Assembly: GCA_951799425.1 (NCBI GenBank)
Contig: OX637394.1
Span: 8,629,501 to 8,693,500, forward strand
DNA length: 64,000 nucleotides
Direction: 5' to 3'
From: Ilex aquifolium
Taxonomy: Eukaryota; Streptophyta; Magnoliopsida; Aquifoliales; Aquifoliaceae
Shown here: in pieces, positions 45,100 through 58,162 of the stretch
How positions within the stretch are numbered: the first letter of the stretch is position 1
Layout: the number at the start of each line of letters is the position of its first letter
Made by a program: the position numbers and the translations under genes
The notes under the pieces: generated by a model
The model's database searches: none
Told to the model about the DNA's origin: nothing
What the model saw: only the letters and a program-made list of their open reading frames with translations

Positions 45100-45860
45100 A
45101 ATTGGCACTCCAATCATCAAGTGACACGTGGACAAAGAACGACAAAACACTAAGAGCATACTAGGCCTCGAGCACACCACACCTAACTTACATAGGCTCA
45201 CTTGGTGCTTGTAGAATTCTCGGAGGAATGATTGAACTCGGGCCAAAGTAGTAATGATGATTGGACATGTGGGCCCACTGATGCGACGGGTAATAAGAAA
45301 TGATTAGATGTGCTGCTACATCCTCCATCAGAACCTACAGGCCATGCGAGATTCTGAAAAAATCGGCTGAAAGCATAGCCCTTGTTGATGTGGACTGATC
45401 GGGAGAGGCTCTATTTAATGATTGGTCATGTCTCATAAATGCTCGGCACAACTCATTAAATGCTCAGTCCCCAGAGGAAGATAATCATTGTAGTGTGTGA
45501 CCCCGAGCGACTTTCGACTTCCCCTAGGCCTGGTAAATGCGCAACTTGACAGAGGCAATAGTCTCTGATCATTCGCCCCCATGGGTGTATGACCTGCCAA
45601 CTTGATGTGACTTATGAAGTGTCATGTCATAACCTCTCAAGATATAAATAATCCAAAGAGTTGGGTCTCAGATATGCAAGTGCAACATAGCTCACACATT
45701 ACTCTTAATTTTCTCAGCCTGAACATCGACTAACTTAAGCATCGAAGGGTAAACATCGTGCATACCTCTGGCACCTTTCTAACCTTGTTCCCTGTGTAGG
45801 AATCTCACCCTTTTTCATCCAGGTGTTGTTATCTCCACTATTGTGCAGGATTCTGCTGAT
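45100..45860 (+). repeat. Probable LTR remnant of another Tat-like element
   Basis: The region has CACGTGG-type promoter-like text, a TATA-like GATATAAATAATCC at about 45640, and a transcript-leader-like segment with ACTTAAGCATCG, a phrase also found in the LTRs of the 31.5-43.6 kb element. It ends near TTGTGCAGGATTCTGC. Boundaries and duplications were not resolved. Confidence 0.45.
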
Positions 45861-45869
45861 AAAAAATAT

Positions 45870-46777
45870 AAAAAGGTTGAGTCTATACGATTAAGATATG
45901 CCTAAGATTTGTAAATAATTGACTTTAATGTTGAAGATTCTTAAGTCGATTTTCTAGTGGAACAACGCAAGGAAATTGTCAATTAAGTCATTCCGTCAAT
46001 TTTCTATTTTGTCTCAATTAAGTTATTTTGTCTATTTCAGCCGTTAGATCAAAACATAAATATATAATTTAAGACTTGAAATGAATCAAATTGAGCTAGT
46101 TTCCGGTTAATTTAACGGTAGAAATAGATTGAAGGACTTAATTGAGATGAAATTGATAATTGTGAAACTACATTAGGATAATTGAAAGTTCGGCTACTAA
46201 ATTAAAATCGGAGGTGAAATTTTAGGACCAACGATGATATTTATCTTAGATCCAACGACTATATTTTCTTACCTAGCGGGCTAATGGGTCGGCTTAACTA
46301 GGTTATTTAGGTCGGGCAAGGCTAGCCAAAAATTAAGTCTGTTGGCTAACAGTCAATGGAGGCCCGGGATTCGTGACCGCAACTTGATTGGAGGCCCGGC
46401 CCAGTTATACAGTTGGACCGCGAGACATTTGAAAATCTTTAATTGTATATATTTTCTATAACATATATTTTACGCTCTTTTTTTTTATTTGGAACTGAAC
46501 GAACACTGAATTTCAAAGTATGATATTTATATCAATTTCCGATGTTTTATGATTTCTTACTATAGTAGATGTGGCTTGTGAGCCTTCCTAAAATTCTTTA
46601 ACGCATTGTTTGGTATGAAGGAAAAAGGAGTAGACAAAAAATAGAAAGGAAAATGAGATTTTTCGTTGTTTGGTTGTGAAGGAAAAAGGAGAGGAAAGAA
46701 AAATGGATAGAAAAGAGTTTCATCCCACCCACCAATTTTGTTCCTGCCGAACTGGGCGGAAAACAAGAAGGAAAAAT
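45870..46777. other. Intergenic debris
   Basis: 46260-46440 contains GGCCCGGCCCA-like text reminiscent of the MITE at 44328. The rest is AT-rich. No gene was recognised. Confidence 0.35.
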
Positions 46778-47531
46778 TAGGACGGTCAATTTTCGATACG
46801 ACACGTTAACACGACATGAATCAAACACGAAATTAAACGAGTTAATGAGTAAAAATGGGTCAACACGCTTAAACACAAAAAAAATCATGTCGGTTTTATG
46901 TCAAAATCAGGTCAACCCGATTTTGACCTAATTAACCCGCATATTTTAAACAGGTTGACATGATTCGGACACGAACCAGACCTAACCCATTGTAAATCCG
47001 TTTAACCCGTTTATGACAGTATAGTTTGTCTATTATGTATGACTAATATGATATTAACATTATTATTTATTAGTTCTTGCTTCTACTATGGTAATTGGCA
47101 GTGTAGTTCTTAACATTATTATGACAGTATATTAGTATAGTTCTTACTTTAATTTTTGGGTTAAAACTTGAATGCATTTTAGTTAATTTCATTGATGAGA
47201 TGTGATATGTTATTTGTGAAAAAATTATTTGAAAATTTGGATGAATGATTGAATGGTATATTTAATGGTAATAAATAGGTGTGGAAACATGTTATCTGTG
47301 TGAAACAAGTTAAACAGATCATGTTATGTGTGTTAACCCGAAAAAGATCTGTTTATTAAACGTGTCAAACAGGTCGTGTTCGGGTAACCCGTTTAATGAC
47401 CAGGTCAGGTTAGTGTTTACACATCTCGACACGATTATTAAACATGTCAGGTTCGGGTTTTGAGATTTTTGACACAAACTCGAAATCAACCCGGCACAAA
47501 ATGATCCAACCCGACACGTTTGACACCCCTA
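46778..47531. mobile_element. hAT-like MITE (754 bp)
   Basis: The left end TAGGACGGTCAATTTTCG and the right end (reverse strand) TAGGGGTGTCAAACGTG are recognisably inverted. Subterminal CACGACATG / AACCCG-type repeats lie on both sides. Flanks GGAAAAAT and AGAAAAGT are a weak 8-bp match, so the insertion is old or one end has drifted. Confidence 0.6.
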
Positions 47532-47641
47532 AGAAAAGTGTGTAGATGGTTGAATTACCTCTATATTGATGGTTGAATTACGTATATACCCTCGTTTGTA
47601 AGTGTCCCATCTTTCGGCCTTTTCACTACTCTTTGTTTCTT

Positions 47642-48940
47642 GGGTTAATTATAATTTGCCCCTTCAACTTTGAGTGATGTTGCAATCGACTCCCTCAAGT
47701 TTTAATTTCAACAAATTAGCCCCTCAAAAAATTAATTAATTGTATTGACTGAAATACAAAAGTATCATTATACTGTCAATCTTGTACTTTATTTCTCCAT
47801 GTTTTTTCTTAAAATAACCTTTCTATCCTCTTTACAACAATATAAAACAATTACATCTTCAAAAAAATTTATAACCAAAAAAAAAAAAGAATCATTATGC
47901 CCAACACCAATACATCACCCAGTATCATCTTCATCTTAACCTCCAACTCCCACTTGTAGCAATATAAACAAAATTCACCAATATAACCCAGCAATAACAC
48001 CCAAAACCATCTCCCTCGCAAACAAAACACCACTTCCAGTAGTAACCACATGAACCAAAAATCCCCAAGACCCGATCCAACATAATGTAGTGACACCTCC
48101 AATTGCAATAGCACATTAGAATTCGTAACCACACAAAGACCCAACATCAAACACACACAAACCCAAATCTCTCTCGTTTTCTCTCAATTCATTCGAAGGC
48201 AGATGATAAATGGGTGTTTGGTTGTTGTGGCAGTGAGGTCCGAGTGATTTGGGTATGGGTTTGGTTGTGGCTGAAAGTGGTGGGACAATTATGTTTCATA
48301 TGAATTAGTTGCTTGAGTTAGTGAAGTCTTGTTATTATGTTTCTCATAAGGCAATTAGTGGAGTCATGTAACAGTGGGTTTAATGGGTCAGTTATCTACT
48401 CTTGTTTGTAAGCTATTTAAGTCAGCTTTATTAATGAAAAGATTATCCTATTTTGCAAACCTAGAAATTGGTGTTGGAGATTGGTCCCCCGAAGAGCCTG
48501 TTTTCTATCTTCTCTGATTTTCAGTACCTAACATTTCACCAAAAGAGAGAGAGAGGGGGGGAGAGATAGATAGGTTTTCACAAAAGGGTGATTATTGGAG
48601 GGAAGGGACGATTTTGCCAAAAAGGGGTACAGGGAATGAGAGTCCAACATGGTGGGGAGGAAGGGGGTGTGTAGGGCGGTTTGCATCTTTAATGGTATGA
48701 TAAGGGAAGAAATATTTTTTTCATAGTTCGGGAAAAAATATGATGAGGGATAATTTTACCTTTTAAACAAGATGTAGATCATGTGGAACTTGAGTGACTA
48801 ATTTTTGACTGTCAAAATTTAACGATTAGAGTAAATTGAAAAATATTCAAAGCTGGAGGGGCAATTTGTTGAAAATGAAACATGAGGATGTCAGTTGCAA
48901 CACCACCCGAAGTTGGAGTGCGGCAATTTATAATTAACCC
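47642..48940. mobile_element. Non-autonomous MULE with long TIRs
   Basis: GGGTTAATTATAA at 47642 is mirrored from 48940, and the inverted similarity extends about 85 bp (both ends include TTCAACAAATT and GCCCCTC). The 9-bp flanks TTGTTTCTT and TAGTTTCTT differ once. The 1.3-kb element has no transposase. An open minus frame at 47869-48156 gives a hydrophobic peptide I do not recognise; it could be captured DNA or chance. Confidence 0.8.
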
Positions 48941-48949
48941 TAGTTTCTT

Positions 48950-49678
48950 TACGCAAACTTCACACCCCGTAAAGGTATGGTCCACATTCTTTTTTATTTT
49001 TTTGGTCAAGGGGTCCACATCCTTCAATCCCTGATTTTTATATAATAATTATAGTTTTTAACTTGACTTTTTAAATTTGTAGCAAGCATCTCAATTTTAC
49101 AGTGTTACTTTTTAATTGAGGGCATTTATGGTATTTTTTATAGTAGTATTTTCTCGATTTTTATTCAAACTAATTAAAATAATAGAATATTCATAAATCA
49201 AACCAAGTCTTATGTCCATATCATTTGGGTCAGCTATATGCGTTTGTCTTTATCATTCATTTCAATTATGCCTTATACGCTCATTTAAGTTAAATATTTT
49301 CATATTTTTTCTTATTATTTTGTTCAATATTAATTTAGATTTACCCCTACTTTTAGTACCATTAAGAGAAATTCTATCACTTTTTCGAACAGATGCCTTT
49401 ATCGGCCTCCGTTAAACATGATCAAACCATCTTAATATATTCTCTCTTAACTTATCCTTAATTGGTGATTAAGTGATAAACATGAGGGAATTTAGGTGTA
49501 ATTTATTCATTTAGTTTTAAACGACAAAACGGGACCACTGTTAGCTTCAGATTCACATTGATACAGATTTATATTTTTTAGGGTACAAATTAAAATTTTT
49601 GATTTTTGAGGGCACAAATTAAAATTCAAGAAATTTTTCCTGAGTGTAATTTATGATTAATCCTAAATTAATTAAGTA
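48950..49678. other. AT-rich intergenic stretch
   Basis: No ORF with recognisable similarity, no clear termini. Confidence 0.35.
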
Positions 49679-50576
49679 TCTATAATATAAAACAGAGCGG
49701 GGCTTCAACAAGCCGATCCTACAGTCTTCATTATCCAAAGGCTTCAACATCCAAAGGCTCACAATACATCTCATTCAAATTCAAAAATCCATATATTTTC
49801 CCTTAAAACCATCTCATTCAACCTAACCCAACCTAACCATCACATCCAACCCAATCCAACTCAAATTCAAAAATCCATATATTTTTCCATTAAAACCATC
49901 TCATTCAACTTAACCCAACCCAACCATCACATTTAACCCAATCCAACCCAACAACTCTTCCCCCAAATCTCTTCTCTCTCATGTCCTCTCTCTCATCTCA
50001 GTCTCTTCGCTGTCAGAGAGCAGGCGGCGAGAGACAGCGATCACTTCCCCAAAATCAATGGCACGGTCACTTCCCCCTCCCTTCCTCTCTCTTCCCCCAT
50101 CCCCTGCCCCTCCCCTTAATTTTCTCCCCAAACACACAGACACTCGGTCTCTCTCTCTCCCCATCGCCAAAGCTAGAGGCAGAGCCACCATAACCACCGC
50201 GCCAGAGCTAGAGAAACCGCGCCACATCGCCCTCTTCTCCCAGGTATCCCTCTTCTCTTCTTCTTCTCTCCCTCCACACACACACAGATAGCACCCCCCA
50301 GCCTCCCACTTCTGTGAATCCCAACTGCACACACACACACAACACAACACAACACACCACGTAAAACACCCATACCCACACAGAACACTCACGCCCATAA
50401 CACACCCGCACCCCTCTCCACTGTAAACCTACTCCACCTGCGTCCTCATCTTCCTTGGCGACCACCACAGACCCACGCCCCTTCATCAAACCCACACCAC
50501 CGCATAATGGGCCACCAAGTGTTTGATTAAATTCTTAAGAGAAGTTTGTGCAAATATTTGACTTTTTTCAGTTCTA

Positions 50577-50676
50577 GACTTGATTTGGCAAATGGCTACC
50601 TTCCTAAAAGACTTGATTTGGCAAATGGTTACCTTCCTAAAAGACTTGATTTGGAAAATGGTTACCTTCCTAAGTA
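50577..50676 (+). repeat. Three in-frame copies of a 33-bp unit
   Basis: GACTTGATTTGGCAAATGG starts at 50577, 50610 and 50643. The plus frame reads LDLANGYLPKR three times within a 61-codon ORF; the minus strand also stays open. No known domain. Unit identity is high, so the expansion looks recent. Confidence 0.85.
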
Positions 50677-51113
50677 TTGGCAAATGTTTTTGATCACGGT
50701 ACAAAAGAAAAAATATTTTTGTGCATACTAAGATGGGAATGTTAGAATGATATTGTGCTTTATTGTCCCTTTCAGGAATGTATTGGCGGGGAAGTTCTAC
50801 TGTTTGAATTTCTTTGAATTTTAGTTTAATTTGAGTAATCTCAATGAATTGATAGGTTCATAGACATGTTTCAACATATTAAAATGTTGATAATGTTTTA
50901 GGCTGGTAGTTTATATGCGGAATTGGGATGCACCGGAATGTTTTTAATTTTGTAGGAATGTTTTTTATTTTTAATATTTTCATGGGTTGAATACCTATGT
51001 GCTGGTAGTCATCGTATTTAAATAGGTGGCATTGTGTATTCAAACCAGCGTATATATGAAGCTTCTCCCCAATTCCCCTCCTCCAGTGAATGCATGTTTT
51101 TTTTCATCCTATA

Positions 51114-51228
51114 GGTGTCTCCCGGGAAAAGAGATCTTACAAAAGAGGTATCACAGTTGATCCTTTGGAAGCAAAGAGGATAGCTACCGAACAAATGAAA
51201 GAAATCATTGCAAATGAGGATTTCAAAG
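51114..51228 (+). pseudogene. Isolated exon-like island of an unidentified gene
   Basis: Preceded by CATCCTATAG and followed by GTTAGT, so both splice borders fit. It encodes VSREKRSYKRGITVDPLEAK and then RIATEQMKEIIANEDFK, a basic, helical peptide that reads like a real protein segment. I do not recognise the family. It lies in Helitron-rich DNA and may be a captured exon, or part of an intact host gene whose other exons I missed. Confidence 0.45.
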
Positions 51229-54200
51229 TTAGTCTAATTTCATTTCATCACCTCTATTTGGCATTTTTTAGTGTTAGGTGAGAGTAGACTTGAACAACAC
51301 AATGACCTTAGATGAATTGTGTTAATTTTTATGCTGGCAATCAGAAGGTTTGTGTATATTTGGGCAATTCTACTGTTTGATCTTGCAATTTTTGTTTCTT
51401 TTTTTATCAGTTTTTTTATTTGTAGTCGTGCATGTTTCATTAATTTGTATGCACCTACCTTTGTGTAGTTTATTCTAGAGTTTCAATTACTAACTTAACG
51501 AGTTTTTGGTTATTATTTGGGTGCTTTGTTGCTACTATGACTATTAATCAAGCATAATGGGTTTTATTGTTATTCAAGAGTAAGAAATTATGTTTTATCA
51601 AAGCCTAGAGTTTTTTGATGTTCCATGGAGCAAATGATGTTACATTGCTATAATTAATTTTCCTCTACGAAACATTATAAGTTGAAATGTGTATGCGTGT
51701 TTGGTTTCTCGCTGGTGCCTCCATTGAGAAAGAGGACTACAATGTAATAGGTAATTCAAGGGCTTCAGTTCCGTTATTAATTTTATGCTTCTTCGTTTTG
51801 TTTCGTAAAACCAGTAAAAAATCTATATGATTTTGGCGCAAAATAACTAAATGGGTTATGATATGGGTACGTTTTTTTAATATTTGATTCAACTGATTTT
51901 TTATTTGGTGATCAGTGTATAGGTTGTGGCAATTCTGGCGTTGGGTGGTGTTACCTTTGGTGATTTTCTACCACCTGCAAAGTGTATTGATGTAAAAACA
52001 TTGAGTTTTACGTTGTGTTTTTTGTTGAAGTGTAATTGTAGGTTTTCTTAAATGTTGACTTAATTTGAATTGACAACTCATGGGATGCCTTTTTTTTATT
52101 AGTTAGAATGCCAGATACTTGAATAATATATGGGTTGATCTAATAAGTGGTGTTTATAATTGGTGAAGCTAAATGCTGGTTAATTTATGGGAGTTGCATT
52201 CAGTTCTTATGTTAAATGTTGGAGTTTTGGTACCACCAATGGGTGCCAACATGTGTAGGTTGGATTGTTTTGTTATGGTTGAAGGGGCTATGGGTTTCTT
52301 TGGTATATAGTTGGTTGCTAAACAATGCCCCCTCTCTTTATCTCCCTCTCATGTCTGTGGTCATGGTTGGTTAAAATGATTGGTTTGATTACCACTGTGG
52401 TAGCAAGATTATGTGTAAAATCATTCAATTTTTTCCTCAATTCCTTACTCCCGTACTGATTAACTACGAGTATGTGCTCCTGTCATTTCATTCCTTGCGT
52501 GACTAATTTGTAGGATTTCATTCCTTCCGTGACTAATTTGTAGGATTAGTACATTAGTGCTTTGGACTTAATTCTTTAGTTTAGGAATAATTTTCTAAAA
52601 TAATAAAGTCATAATATTATACTTTTATGAACATTACGAACATTATAGTCTACAAACATAAAGTCATATCCTACGAACATTAGTTTGTTTTTGCCTATTC
52701 TTTTTAAGTCTACTGTGAATTATTTTTCAGTTGTGTTAGTCAACTGTTGAATTATAGTTTTTTTTTTTTTTTTGGGGGGGGGGGAGGGGGTTGGTATGGC
52801 AGAATTAACTAGATCAACAAAGAATTGAAAAATTGGTAACTTTGTTACCGATTGTTGTTGAATTTTTTATGTACCCTTGCACGTTTTATTTATTTATTAG
52901 CATACTGTTATTTAAATGAATAATTGATATTTTTGCATCATTTGCATGTCAAATGAGCATGGTGGTGTGCATTATTGTGAGCCCCTTTTGCTTTATTACA
53001 ATTTTTAACAATTGTTGTAGTTCAATTTTCACTTTCAGTTGACGATAGTTGGGACAATTCACGAATGTCGCGTTTAGTTATTTTGCCTTTCTTTTGCTAT
53101 GTATCCTTACTGTTGAAATTTTTGTTTGAATTTGGAATTAATTTTTTTGGTGGTTGAATTTGGTTGGTTGCTTTGTATTATTGGTTGATACTAAGTCTCT
53201 ATGTCGTCTTTGGATTGTGTAATTACTGTTACATGTTGATTAAATATTGGTGATTTTTTTTATTCAGCATAACACAATTCTTTTTAGCACGGACATTTCT
53301 TTTACTGACCCTGCAAGTTGATTTTTAAATAAATATTTTTTAGCGCTATTGTTAGTTCTAATTAGGTATATAGTTTCAAACATATGAATTTTATGTTTTT
53401 TCAGTTTAAATTTATGACATTTTGATTATTAAGGTTAGGTTTTCTCCATCTCTCTATTGCAATTTGTCTTCAATAGAATCTTTATATTGATAATACTTTG
53501 TTGAGTATGTAAGGATGCGATTTAAATTTTTAGCTTATTGCGGTCATTTTCAGTGTTTGATTATTTCGAGTCCACAATCAATATTCGATTATTTTTTGTC
53601 TTTTAAGTTTTTTATACATTCAGTTGGTGCATTTTCATAATGCTAAGAATGTTTTGGCAAAATACTCTAGCGTGGAACTGCTTCTCCTCTTTTTTTTCCT
53701 CCTCATATTGTGGTATGGGTTAACCTTTTTTTTGTTTGTTGCCATGCTGCAAGTTACTTATTGGGTTTTTACAGTACTTTGATCCTTGATTCTTAATCTC
53801 TTTCCCTTCTGGTTAGCTTATTTTTCAGGTTTTACAGTACTTTTTCGGGTAAGTTTTTTACGGTACTTTGATCCTTGCTTATTAAATGAACAAAATCAGC
53901 ATTGACAATCATTATTGCCCTTTTTAAGAGGATAATATTGTTTTTTTTTTTGTGACACAGCTTCATGCATTGGGTTATATTAATTGAAGTTTCTGCTTGA
54001 TCATAGAGGTGGGTTTTCTTACTTTTGGTATATCTTTGGCCCTTCTTAATTTTGTGACTTTAATGGAACTGAATTTTCTGTTCCAAAGAATTCGAAACAA
54101 ATTAGTGTTTAAATATCGAAATACTCTAGCGTGGTAAAATACTGAGTGTTGGTAGTCGAGTTTGTTTGATAGGTTTACTTTGACGGTGGAATAAAGCTTT

Positions 54201-56043
54201 TCTTACTTAACAAAAGACACGGAAATTTTTTCAATGGGACTACCAAGAGCTTTTAAAATGCATGCTTCATGGATGTACGAAGTTTGGCAAGTTTTATGTG
54301 GAAGCAATTTAAAATGCATGCCTATAGTTTCAAAACACATGCTTAATTTTTATTTTTTTTCCGAATGTATGATTCTTTGTGTTACATAGAGCCTTTCAAA
54401 GTATGAATTAGCTTATGATGTTGTTTGACGTAATAAGTGTCAATTAGGACTAAAAAGGAAGATTTTATCAGTAGGTTTTGTGAACTTGGTATACCAATTG
54501 AGGTGGAATATATTATGTTTATCAAAACTGTACAATTTCTTTGTGTGCTTTCTGCAGTTGGTGACATGAAGTGTTAATGTGCAATGTTGAGAAAAAAAAA
54601 TTGGATTTTGGTTATGAGGTTGGGCATTTTAAGATGCTCAAGTTCTTAATTTTCTATCTTTCTCTGTCCGACTCACTCTCTCTTGGCCGTTGAAATGTTT
54701 GATGAATAGCAACATCTGCGCTTGGATTTATATAATGTTTCCCTGAAGCAAAATGCCAAGGTTGCGTTCAAGATAAGAAAATTTTGATCTGATTTGGAAA
54801 GTCTCAGAACATTTTTAACAGTAATGAGCAAGAGTCATTGCATATCATTTTTCGACATTAGTTCCACGGCCTTGTGCCCTGGTTTAATGTAACTATCAAC
54901 TGTCCTCTTTTTGTTTTTGTTTGATTTTGTTTTTCAATTATGTATAGCAGTGCACTTTGTTCCAAGAAGGTTGCACATTTGTTTTTCAATATTGTTGGAT
55001 TCCCATGAATTATGTGTTGTGTATATAGCAGCTATAACCTCACAAAAACCACAACGAACAACCACATAAAAACCAACACATTCGCAAACACACACACATT
55101 GCAGCACACACATCAGACACACGCAGCAGGAACACACAGCGCAAACAACATTCAATTTGGGTTATTTTGGGTTTTTGAATGTTTGTGTTTAATTTGAGTG
55201 TTTTTAAATTTGGTTTTTTTTTTGTATTTGTGTTTAAATTGGGGCTTTTTACTGTGTGTTTAATCCCAGGTACAACAGTACACAAAACACACACACATTT
55301 GTGTTTGGGTTTTTGAATTTGGGTTAATTTGGGTTTTTGAATGTTTGTGTTTAATTTTGGTGTTTTTAATTTTATTTTTTAAAATTTTGGTGTTTAATTT
55401 GGGTGTTTTTAATTTGAATGTATTTTAATTGGGTGTTTAATTTGGGTGTATTTTAATTGGATGTTTAGTTTGTGTGTCTTTTAATTGGGTGTTTAATTGA
55501 ATGTCTTTTTTTTTAGTTACGAATGTTAGGTTGTTTGTGCATATGTTGAGTTGAGAATTATTGAGTGTTCATTTTGTAGAGTAATTTATTTTTAAATTGG
55601 GTGTTGAATATAGTTTGTGAAATTTCAATTTGATTTTTTAGTATCTTGATTTGATGAATGTTACTTTGTATGAAATAGGTTTTTATAGGATTTTGATTAA
55701 TTATAGAGATTGTATGTCAATTAGTATGAAATAGAGACTTATTGTGTGTTAATTGATAGAGATTGTATGTCAAGTAGTATGAAATAGAGGCTATGATGTG
55801 TTTTTAGCAATTTTACAACAAAATGAATGTGTATTTAACGAATATTTCTAATTTTTTGATTTACTCTGTTTCTTATATATTTGCAGCCATCATAGTGTAC
55901 TAACCACCACTGCAAACTCTCAACATTGAAAAATGAAAGATCTCACCATTTTTGATCGTGAGTTTAAACATCTTCTATTTTTTTTTTTCAGCACCGCAAA
56001 ATATTCACATATTTATTTCATTTATTTTCACGCATCTTTTTAC

Positions 56044-56700
56044 AGATTGATGAAGACTTAGAGCAAACTATAAGATGAGTTTCATATCACTCATATTCTT
56101 ATTAATTTTTTCTCATATAGTTTGTGTTCATTTACCTGTTAAATGCATATTCATGTATAGGTTCAATTGCTCAAGAAAAATAATGTTGGTGTTATGATCC
56201 GCGACGAACGCGAACTCAATTGCATCTTCATTTCTGAGGTAGTGTCATGACACATCAGTTTGTTTATAGTTTAGACTTTTTTTTTTATATAATGATTTCA
56301 CTTATCTATGCTTACTATCTAAAAGGCAAAGGAAAGAGCAATCGTAACTGCAAATGCAAAATGTAAAGGAAAAGGAATATCAACCTCTTCTGACAAAGAA
56401 AAGGTAAGTACTTCGTGCAAAGTGGTATTACATTGCTAACATTTTAACAATGTTATTTTATTGATCAAACATTTTATTTATGTTATTTCATCTATAGAAT
56501 TGGGATGAAGCAGTGCAGGAGTTAAAAAGACTAAATTCAACCCATCTTTTTCGATGGGGTTGTTTGAATAAGGTAACTAAATTTATTTTTTATAGTTTAT
56601 TTTTTATTTTCAAGTTTATAATTTTAAAATTCCTGTCGTCTACTAAATTTAATTGTTTTTTGTAAATGCTAGATTGTTGTACATTCTCCCAGTTGGAAGC
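56044..56700 (+). pseudogene. String of small exon-like islands, unidentified gene
   Basis: Islands with splice-like borders lie close together. 56162-56240 encodes VQLLKKNNVGVMIRDEREL plus NCIFISE. 56325-56404 encodes AKERAIVTANAKCKGKG followed by a GTAAGT donor. 56499-56574 encodes NWDEAVQELKRLNSTHLFRW followed by GTAACT. A further segment begins near 56672. The peptide looks like spliced coding sequence but matches no family I know. Likely a captured multi-exon fragment in the Helitron. Confidence 0.4.
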
Positions 56701-58066
56701 TGCGAATTTGGATTGATACAATTACATTCAAGGTTGTGATGGGGAAACTGTTTTTACAATGACGTACAAATAAATGACTCATTTTGATAAACTAGATTAA
56801 AGAATGACTCATTTTATGAATGTACTATATATAATTACGTGTTTTGGTCATTCTTTAATCTTATTTATGTTTAGGCACAACTATGTGGATTTGTGTGTTT
56901 TGGTTTGTTCCGTGTTTAGGATGATGAACTATTATGAGGATATGTTTGGTTTTGATGTGAATTGATGGTTGAGTATGGAATTAAGTTGTGATGTATGATG
57001 ATTGTGGTGGAAATAGAATTGAATTGTAGTGGTACAAGGCATTATTATGATTGTTTTGTATGATTGAGTTTTGTAGACAGGTTGAAATCTTCTTGAGCTC
57101 CTATTTTTATAGGAAGTTTTGCTAAATTTTTTGAAAAATTAGTGGGGGCTTGATTGATTTCAATCTATTTAATTAAAGCAAATGTTGAAAAAATTATTTC
57201 ACATTAACCATTTATTTTAGGTTGCAAAGTGCCTTTAGGCACAATAATATTCATCAAGTTCTAATTCAAGTTTTTGTTACTTCGTGTCTTTATGCAAGGA
57301 CAATAACTATATCAATTTAATTGAATTTTGCGTGGTTTTTTGTTTACTCTTGAGTTTAGTATGGTGAACTAATTTTACGATTATGAGGATATGTTTAGCT
57401 TGATGTGAAATTGCTGGTTTTTTTTGTGGTTGGGTTTGAATCGTTGATGTTAGGGGATTATTTTGTTTGTTTTTCAGTTCTGTTTATATGTTAGTATTTC
57501 ATGGTCTTCTATTTTCAAAGGAAACCAAATTGAATTTTTAGCTTTGATTTGATTGTATTGTGCATTCAAGAGACTCTGATTTTTGTAGATAGGTTGAGAT
57601 TTTTCTGGGTTCTTAGTTTTAGAGTAAACTTTGCCGAAATAGTCTCCAAATAATATTTGGAGACTATATTAATTTCAATTGCTTAAATTAAAGAAAATTA
57701 AATTAAATTTTTTGGGGAATTAACTGGTTGGTTTACATAGTATCGTGTCTTCAGGCACGGGTTATCCCTAAAAGTGTTAATCTAAGTATCAAACTTTCAA
57801 TAGATTTAAAATCAAGAATGGTCAAAAAACTAACCAATGGTGCATTCTTTGTGTGTGTGTTTTAAAAGTAGCCAAGGATTTGGTTTTAACTTCACATAAA
57901 AGTGTCTTTAGGCAATGTAATATTCTTTGAATTTTAATTTATTTTTTTATTACACCGTGCCTTCAGGCACGGGCAATTATTAGTGAATTAAATAAATTTT
58001 AACATAATATTATACTATTCTTAACACGTCATACACTTGACATTTTTATGTCTGCGCATCAATCGA

Positions 58067-58162
58067 GATTAGCGAAAGAGCCAGCTGAGAAAATTCAACA
58101 AGCTTGGCGCCCAAGATTAGCGAAAGAGCTAGTGGAGAAAATTCAACAAGCTTGGCGCCCAA
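58067..58162. repeat. 48-bp tandem duplication
   Basis: GATTAGCGAAAGAGC...AACAAGCTTGGCGCCCAA is present twice (58067 and 58115) with about four differences. 48 bp is 16 codons and both strands remain open, but no protein family was recognised. GA microsatellites follow at about 58207 and 58312. Confidence 0.85.

Larger units (their letters stand above)
49679..57983 (+). mobile_element. Helitron-rich stretch, plus orientation
   Basis: A 5'-type terminus A|TCTATAATATAAAACAGAG lies at 49679. Three 3'-type tails follow at about 57305, 57765 and 57983 (the last: CGTGCCTTCAGGCACGGGCAATTATTAG|T-like hairpin and end). Between them are CT/CA-rich tracts, an ~86-bp duplicated phrase (49776-49950), a 33-bp repeat and spliced exon-like islands. 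55150-57305 is an inverted relative of 20667-23600. Which 5' end pairs with which 3' end is not certain, and no Rep/helicase ORF was found. Confidence 0.5.

Noticed and set aside
49979-50495. Several overlapping ORFs on both strands in the CT/CA-rich tract
   Set aside because: Low-complexity composition; no consistent frame or domain.
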